Below the pieces are notes generated by a model that searched no databases, was not told where the DNA came from, and saw only the letters and a program-made list of their open reading frames with translations. A program made the translations under genes and the position numbers. Positions 57,956 to 64,000 of a stretch of 64,000 bases of DNA are shown here, in pieces. Source of the stretch: Cyclaneusma minus (Eukaryota; Ascomycota; Leotiomycetes; Marthamycetales; Marthamycetaceae); assembly GCA_037179335.1 (NCBI GenBank), contig JAKZHN010000030.1, forward strand, positions 372,001-436,000, written 5' to 3'. Every line of letters begins with the position of its first letter. Position 1 is the first letter of the stretch.

Positions 57956-58937
57956 TCACTTCCAATTTCCAAACAATGAAAATTCCTGACTTTCGTCAAA
58001 TCTCTGATCCACAAACCCCTTCCCAACATAAATCGACTCGCCCCCACCATACCAAAGCGCACCCTTCCTATGATCCAACCCCCTTTCCTCTCCCACCGTC
58101 CACTCTCCCATCTCCGGATCCCTCTCAAGCCTCCCATTAATCTTTTCAACCACCTCAATCCACCTTTTGACTTTTTCAGGATCGGCTTGATCCCCGGTCA
58201 CAAAGTCGGACTGGTTGATAAAGCGACCGACGGTGATGTGGCTTGAAGGGGCGATGTAGCGACAGTTCATATCCGCACCTGCTTCGCTTGCTAGTCGGTA
58301 AATATCTCTTCTAAGATGGTGATAAGTGAACTGGTCCATTTCATTTCCAATGCTCGTAGATGGCAAGGATGACGGCTTGGGGAGGAATGTTACTGCGATG
58401 CCTTGGGAGTCATAGGATAGTAAGGGCCTGTACAGCCAAACGCGGTGCGAATAGGTGTAGTCCGCAATAGACTTCACATGAGGAGCCATCTTGTCAATAA
58501 TGGGTGCGAGTTTCTGCTCAGTCAGGCTGTGTGTCACTTCCAGAACCGTCATGTGAAGACAATCTTGTGGCATGAGCCAGAGATCTAAGTTAGTGTTAGT
58601 ATGTATGAAAATGTAGAGAGATGAGCAGAGGTTTACTGGGAGCGGCTTTGGCTAGTTCGAGCTGGATTGAGTGCACGAGATCGCGGATACGGGCTGGGGG
58701 TCGGGCCCAGAAGACGAGGCAGTGCCGAAGGTCTACGAAGCCGGGTGAGAGGGTTGGATCAACCAGCTTCATGAGAATGGGGTCGAGGCTCATGCCGGTG
58801 AAGTTGGGGGAGAGGAGCTTGGCTCTTTGCTGGTCGTTCCGGTTCTTACGGTGCTGAGAGTAGCCACGAGAAACCTCGTGGGCGTCGTTGTTGCAGGCGG
58901 TAATGAGGGCATTGAATGGGTTCTCCGTGGCGGACAT
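57956..58937 (-). CDS. 2H phosphoesterase superfamily protein (RNA ligase/cyclic phosphodiesterase-like)
   Basis: Exons 58937-58637 and 58584-57956 give 309 residues. Two H-x-T motifs typical of the 2H fold are present: HMTVLEV just after the splice junction, and HITVGRF about 110 residues later. This superfamily includes 2'-5' RNA ligases/thioesterases and cyclic phosphodiesterases acting on 2',3'-cyclic or 2'-5' bonds; the substrate is not known. The N-terminal exon (MSATENPFNALITACNNDA, GMSLDPILMKLVDP) matches the layout of fungal homologues. The 52-bp intron joins KAAP to NLWLMPQDCLHMTV. Confidence 0.82.
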
Positions 58938-61900
58938 GTTGGTCGTAACGAAACGGGCAGCGGGCGGCCGTGGGTTCTTGGATGCCGGAGGTTGTGAGGA
59001 TTGGAGTCTCGATCCAAGTAATGCCTTGCTTCTGAAGAAGGCCAGGCGGACTGAAAAAGGCGATAATCTTGTCGACTATCAAGGTTGATACTTCAAGCTG
59101 TCAAAGACTCAACACTTTCCGATCATCCGACGCTCGTACGCTTGAGACGCTCAGAAGTCCTTCTCTCCAGGGATAACGGCTCTGTACTCTGCGTCCGAAA
59201 GACTGCCACGGTCGATGCTTCAAGCTGCTCACCACAAAGCGACCAGCCAGTATTCATGCGAGTCCCTCGCTCTGCTGTTCCGGGCCTCATCGACTCCCGA
59301 GTCCTCTGCGAGTTCGGGCGCTTCTCGAAGCAGGCTGCAAGCTCGGACAGTGAGGTCCCACGCCCTCTCGCAGTTCACAAGGCACTCCTTCGCTGCTCCG
59401 AGGGGTCGATCTCGAGTGCTGGACAAGTCGATATCCTCAATGTGGCCGAGTTCAACCTCTCACTGAAGCTCTCGAGTGAGGGTGCACAGTGACCTGGGTG
59501 ATCTTCGGCTATGGGTTCGTGTAGTGCACGGGGCACCCCTTAAAGCAGCGGGATCCAAACCAAAGACAATCTCAATCGCCAACACCACTCCTCCTCTTCA
59601 AACCTCTCACAACCACCATCCAAAGCTCAGAAGCAGCAAGCACCAAAGAACTCCGCGAGACAGAAATGAAAGAAATGGCCACTGTTCAATCTCTCCTGAA
59701 GGCTTGCCCTATCACCCATTCGCCCATGGCTGCTCCTCTTCACACGCCTCAGCTTAATCACAGCTTCCAGACGTGTCACTAAAACGCGTCTCCACCACCA
59801 TCAACAGCCATGGTTAAGCTCAGTCAGAGCACAACAGCCATGCTCATGATAACATGGTCTTCTCTCTTTGCTGCTGGCGAGCCTGCAAAGCAAAAATGAA
59901 CTCCTACAAGCCTTCATGACGCTCCTATTGGGATGCATGCAGCTTCCCACGGGCAAACACCAGAAAGCTTTCAGGGGCCAACCAAGAGTTCGAAAGAGCA
60001 TCCACCAGTCCTCCGGTCTCCAGGATTTCCGCATTGGAGTGGACAAAACACAGGAGCAAAGGAAAGACGCGAAGAGAAGAAGAGAGCCAGTAGCTTCTCA
60101 CCTGAGCAGAGCAGAGCATTCTCCTGATTGCCTCCAAGAAATTTTCATCTGTCCCTGAAAGCTCACTCCTTTCCTTTGCCAGACACTTCTTTGTGGGGTG
60201 CACTCTGGACTCTAGCACAAATGGACGACACTTGGCGTTCATGCTTCTTGCGTACCCAGTGGTTCATGAGGGCTGATAGTCCAGTCGCCTGATGCTGAAT
60301 GATCACTTTGCCATCATTTCTTTTCGTTCTCGTCTCATGGATATGGAGGATACTGTCATTTGTAAGGAAATATTGCAAGAAAGGAACCATGTCCTTTTTG
60401 GGTGTGGAGGCCTCATACGCATCCTATCGCACTCTGTGTGCCCTCTTTTTCTTCAATGATGTATCTGCAATCTCTTCCCGTCCCCTGTATGATAGGGAAA
60501 TGTGGATGTTGGTGGCACTGCCTTCCTTCCACTCCTTGTTTTCAAGACTCCTCGCAGCTATAGGTAACTCCTCTGAACAAGGAGTGAGACCACACTCAAA
60601 GCTCGCACTCCTTGGGAAGTCCCAGCGGATATGGATGTCAAATGTGGAAGGAAACTGTTTGGCTATGGTCTTTTCGTCTTCGGAGGTTGCTTCGTTTGTC
60701 GAGTTGCCTGTTACAAATGTCCTGAAAATTGGGTTAGTCCAAGTCCTTATAAGGGGAATCTCCTAGAGTACTCAGCTTGCTTTTGTATCCTTCCAGCTCT
60801 TCACTCTCTTGTCCTGGTGGACCATGCTGTCACATCAGGGGCCGGATCGAGATGACGACTGCAAGGAATCCAGGCGGACTTGCAGGACAGGCACTGCTTG
60901 CAGTCTCAATGTCTTTATGAGGCATGCCCGACATAGTTGCTGTGATTCCTGGGTAGGCAGCAATCTGCAATCGTTCCTTTATATCTGCGTTGGAAGTTGG
61001 GATCAGTACTGTCTGAAAGCTTGTCTGGAAGCCTGTCTGGAGACTCATGTTGTGTGACTGAGAAGGCCATCCTTTGGCTTACTCGCGTTGGAGAGAAGAA
61101 GTGAAGAGCAAGCAGTCCAGAAGGACCCACGCTTCCATCCCTAGGCCGCCGTCAGCTCGGTCAGATTACCAAGCCGTAGGGATAGTATCGTCAGCGTGCG
61201 GAAAGTCCCCAAGCCTCAGGACAGTCTGATAATATTCTCAAGACCGGAAAGCTACCATTCCTCAACCAGTGCTTCGATATTGCTGTCGACATATCAGGTG
61301 CTTCGATGTTATTCCAGATAGTCCTTGGACTTCTCGAAGGGTAATTCCCTTCTTATTCGGGAAGCCGGTACGTCAAAAACCTCAGCATCAACACTCAGGA
61401 CCGCAGGAAATCCAGGCCGGCCCCCCCCCTCGACAGCGCTAAGCAGCTTCGTTGCCCTAGGTATTGGCCCCTCTGAGGACCAAGCGGCGCGTTGTGTATT
61501 TTCTGCTCCCACATAGGACTCCGCAGTTTCAACCACACTCCTTCCAATTCCTTCTCACCCACAACCACATCGCACCCACCTTTGATCTCTCAGCTCCTAG
61601 GCTGCGACGTATTGATCTCCAGATCACATTCCTCGAGCGCACAAGCTCATCACTCAAGGTACGTTCCCCCTCGCTCTCCTCCTCGCGCACCCCCTCCTGC
61701 TCGTTGGAGCTCCTCCCATCAGTCTAGGGACGCCATGGAGCTCAGATTTCATCTGTCAATAGCTCCTGTGGTGTCCTTGGCATGGAGCGAAGCAATAGCA
61801 CACCCTCCAAGTCCATATCTCGGCCCTCGATGTGTTTGGCATGGCAACAGACGCGTGGTGGTCTCTGACCCCTCGGGCCTGGCCTACCAGCCATCGATTG

Positions 61901-62346
61901 AGACTGTATGGCATCGACCTCAGAAGCCTGGGTCTCTCCTTCGCAATAGCACCTTGGGATTCACTGCGTCAGTCAAATCACTGTGTGCTGTCTCTTCTCT
62001 ATGAGCTCTGCACATGGTGGCAACTGGGGCATATGATGCAGCTACGCAGGCAGTATGGCTTGGGTTAGCTACTGCTGGCTGTACAGTATCATCATCACCC
62101 GAGACTGGACACATCCAGTGGCTGTTTATGAGCTGTGCCTATCCCGCAGTCATTCAGCTCAAGCAGATATCTGTCTCACATACGAGGGTCTTGGAGACAT
62201 CCTTTATTCTCTTGGATCGTTTTCTTTTACCATGATTGCATTCATCTATCCTATATGTAACATGCAGACAAATACAGATTTGACTAACTTGCAATGAGCA
62301 GAACACACAATCACTCGCTGTCCAACACCCTTGGTTGTCCGTTGCA
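58938..62346. other. Long gene-poor interval
   Basis: About 3.4 kb. Open frames of 60-170 codons occur (59085-59492, 60299-60766, 61492-62004, 62055-62297, all +) but none has a recognisable domain. A donor-like AAGGTACGTTC at 61657 and acceptor-like CAGs just before 62347 would allow a long leader intron for the methyltransferase gene. No repeat family was recognised. Confidence 0.4.
59085..59492 (+). other. Coding-like stretch without a good start codon
   Basis: 135 open codons with mostly C- or G-ending codons (CTC, GTC, TTC, GAG, AAG), resembling the codon use of real genes nearby. The frame opens after a stop without an ATG; the first ATG would leave about 78 codons (MRVPRSAVPGLIDSR...). 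It may be an exon of a gene I cannot assemble, or a fragment. Confidence 0.25.
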
Positions 62347-64000
62347 ATGGCGCCAGCGAAGCAGCAAGCGGCTCCAAAACAGCCGAAGAATGACAGACCC
62401 GAGAGCGACGAGGCCGATGCGCCAGCCAACGATTCAGAGTTCCAAGCCCCCGAGGCTGACTCCGACCAGGGCCCACCGACCAAGAAGCGCCGAGGTAGGT
62501 TACAGTGAGAACTCGGGCTTGGGCTAAAGCTAACAAAGCGTAGGCGTCAATGGAGAAGCCGAAGATGTCTCGGGCGAAACAGGATCCAAGCCAAAGGCTG
62601 CGGACAAGAAACACGACCCTTTCCGTCCCAAGCCTTTCACCTGGTCTAGCTTTGGTCGCGGTAGCAATGATGACGACGAAGGTAGCGCGCCAATGAATAC
62701 GTTGACGGAGATCTACACCGACATGATGAAGAAAGCGTTGGCCAAAGATCCCAACCAGAAGTTGCGTGGTTTTGGTGATGTTCTTCATCACCAGAAGACG
62801 AAGCTGAAAGGACGACCCATTGTCATGGCGACAATGTGTTCGGGTACGGAGGCTCCGCTCTTCGCAATGGGACTATTGGCGGACGGTAAGTTCCAGAATG
62901 CACGTTGTTCCGGCATGTTGCTAATCGAACACCTAGGCACTGAGAACCTCGGACGCGAGCGGCTTCAATACAAACACGCGTTCAGCGCCGAAATCGAACC
63001 ATTCAAGCAGGCCTACATCGAGCGAAATTTTTCGCCTGACATTCTGTTCCGCGATGTGACTGAGCTGCTAGGCGATAGCACTCATGCGTAAGAAAACTTC
63101 TTACTCGTACCCTCGGGACTCACTGACGATGTTATAGGACCACCGCTTATGGCGCCTCTAAGGAGATTCCCGGAAAGATTGACCTTCTGGTGGTGGGATC
63201 GTCTTGCGTCGATTTTTCTGCCCTGAATGGGACAAAGACGAAAGAAGAGGTCCAGGAGCTCGGGGAGTCAGCAGCGACGTTCAGCTCGATCGTCGCTTAC
63301 GCCAGAAGGTTTCGGCCAACCATCATCGTCCTGGAGAATGTTCGTGGGGCTCCATGGGATAAGTTCGTTGCAAAGTTCGATGAAATCAAATACGCTGCCC
63401 AATGGTGCCCCGTGGATACCAAGGATTACTACATCCCTCAGACCAGACAGCGAGGATACATGGTGTGTCTGGATAGGAAGAAGTACACCGACGCAGCCAA
63501 GAGAGTGGAGATGTTTCCTCTTTACATGCGCAATTTACGGCGCCCTGCCAGCTGTTCTTTCGAAGAATTTCTGCTTCCCGTGAACGACCCTCGCATGGCC
63601 AAATCACGCAAGACCTTGGGCCTCAGGGATGGCGACCTCGGTGCCGAGAGAGGCATCGTTAGGTGGGATATGTACCAACGCCGCCATGACAACCACAGAC
63701 GGGAATACGGACTCGGCCCGTTGAGGCCGACGACTCGATGGATCAATCATGGTACCTGCATGCCGCCAGACAATTTCTGGTTCCAATACTTCAGTCGGCA
63801 GACGGAACGTGTATGGGATACCGTCGACATTGCCTGTTTGCGAACCATCCTTCGAGGTTATGACCTGCTGTACAAAGCCCGCCCCATGGATCTGTCCCAG
63901 GGCATCGACCGGACGGAAGATAACACAGCTGGACTTGTTGGGTGCCTTACACCACGTGGCATTCCATTCCACTACATTCGGGGTGCTTTGATCACTGGAC
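62347..64000 (+). CDS. C5-cytosine DNA methyltransferase, DNMT5-like, N-terminal part (runs off the window)
   Basis: Exons 62347-62494, 62544-62885, 62937-63087 and 63138 to the right edge give about 501 residues with no stop. A Lys/Pro-rich N-terminus (MAPAKQQAAPKQPKNDRPES, then PPTKKRRG) looks like a nuclear signal. C5-methyltransferase motifs follow in order: I (MATMCSGTEAPLFAMG, from about 144), II/III (FSAEIEPFKQAY), IV (VVGSSCVDFSALN, Cys237 in place of the usual Pro-Cys-Gln), VI (IVLENVRG, Glu280) and VIII (QTRQR, 315-319). The N-terminal position of the domain and the SSCVDFS form suggest DNMT5, which continues into RING and SNF2 domains; that part is outside the window. RID- and DIM-2-type enzymes keep PPCQ. 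The ATG at 62347 follows a possible leader intron. Confidence 0.85.

Noticed and set aside
60299..60766. 155-codon plus-strand frame
   Set aside because: Codon use unlike the confirmed genes and no recognisable domain.
61492..62004. 170-codon plus-strand frame
   Set aside because: Low-complexity Ser/Pro/His start and no domain; may be leader of the methyltransferase gene.
62246..62791. 181-codon minus-strand frame over the methyltransferase start
   Set aside because: Overlaps the well-supported methyltransferase exons on the other strand and shows no motif.

Overview
The window is nuclear DNA of a filamentous ascomycete (Pezizomycotina; Dothideomycetes is my best guess, the genus cannot be settled from sequence alone). 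The evidence is gene architecture: most genes carry short 48-160 bp introns with GTAAGT/GTGAGT-like donors and CAG/TAG acceptors, start codons often sit in CACCATGG-type contexts, the proteins are typical fungal ones, and one block of about 7.9 kb has been turned into AT-rich, stop-riddled DNA by what looks like repeat-induced point mutation (RIP). I rebuilt exon structures by hand; each multi-exon model listed keeps one reading frame across all its junctions.

Layout. 1-253: 5' end of a low-complexity protein gene (-) leaving the window. 2.0-9.2 kb: glycogen debranching enzyme (-) and NAD-dependent glycerol-3-phosphate dehydrogenase (+), divergent. 10.4-13.4 kb: PhoD-like phosphatase. 13.4-19.8 kb: a MITE, a small basic protein gene with a clear TATA box, and a membrane-anchored coiled-coil protein. 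19.8-24.5 kb: nucleoside hydrolase, LSm8, HpcH/HpaI aldolase and a glutaredoxin-like protein, the last two convergent with stop codons 11 bp apart. 24.68-32.61 kb: a RIP-degraded DNA transposon with about 88-bp terminal inverted repeats and TA target duplication, interrupted by a RIP-degraded Ty1/copia retrotransposon with about 180-bp LTRs. 32.9-47.8 kb: CHORD-CS protein, mitochondrial membrane protein, verprolin/WIP, SURF4/Erv29 cargo receptor, patatin-like protein without the usual nucleophile, GT90/CAP10 glycosyltransferase. 48.0-48.6 kb: a MITE next to a truncated membrane-protein gene. 49.8-53.3 kb: MSH3. 54.4-57.3 kb: NACHT-ankyrin NLR-like protein. 58.0-58.9 kb: 2H phosphoesterase-like protein. 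59-62.3 kb: no convincing gene. 62.3-64 kb: N-terminal part of a C5-cytosine DNA methyltransferase leaving the window.

Most genes are conserved housekeeping genes that form no metabolic cluster. The accessory signals are: the nested RIPped transposons; a 19-20 bp minisatellite-like module (consensus GGAATATTCCCAATTACTG) found at five loci inside MITEs with different ends, one of them in an intron of the NLR gene; a 25-nt exon that encodes the NLR P-loop; a predicted peroxisomal targeting signal on glycerol-3-phosphate dehydrogenase followed by a stronger internal start codon; and a cluster of GGTACC/CCTAGG and TACCGTATA palindromes at 44.4-45.7 kb. I found no tRNA, rRNA or CRISPR array.
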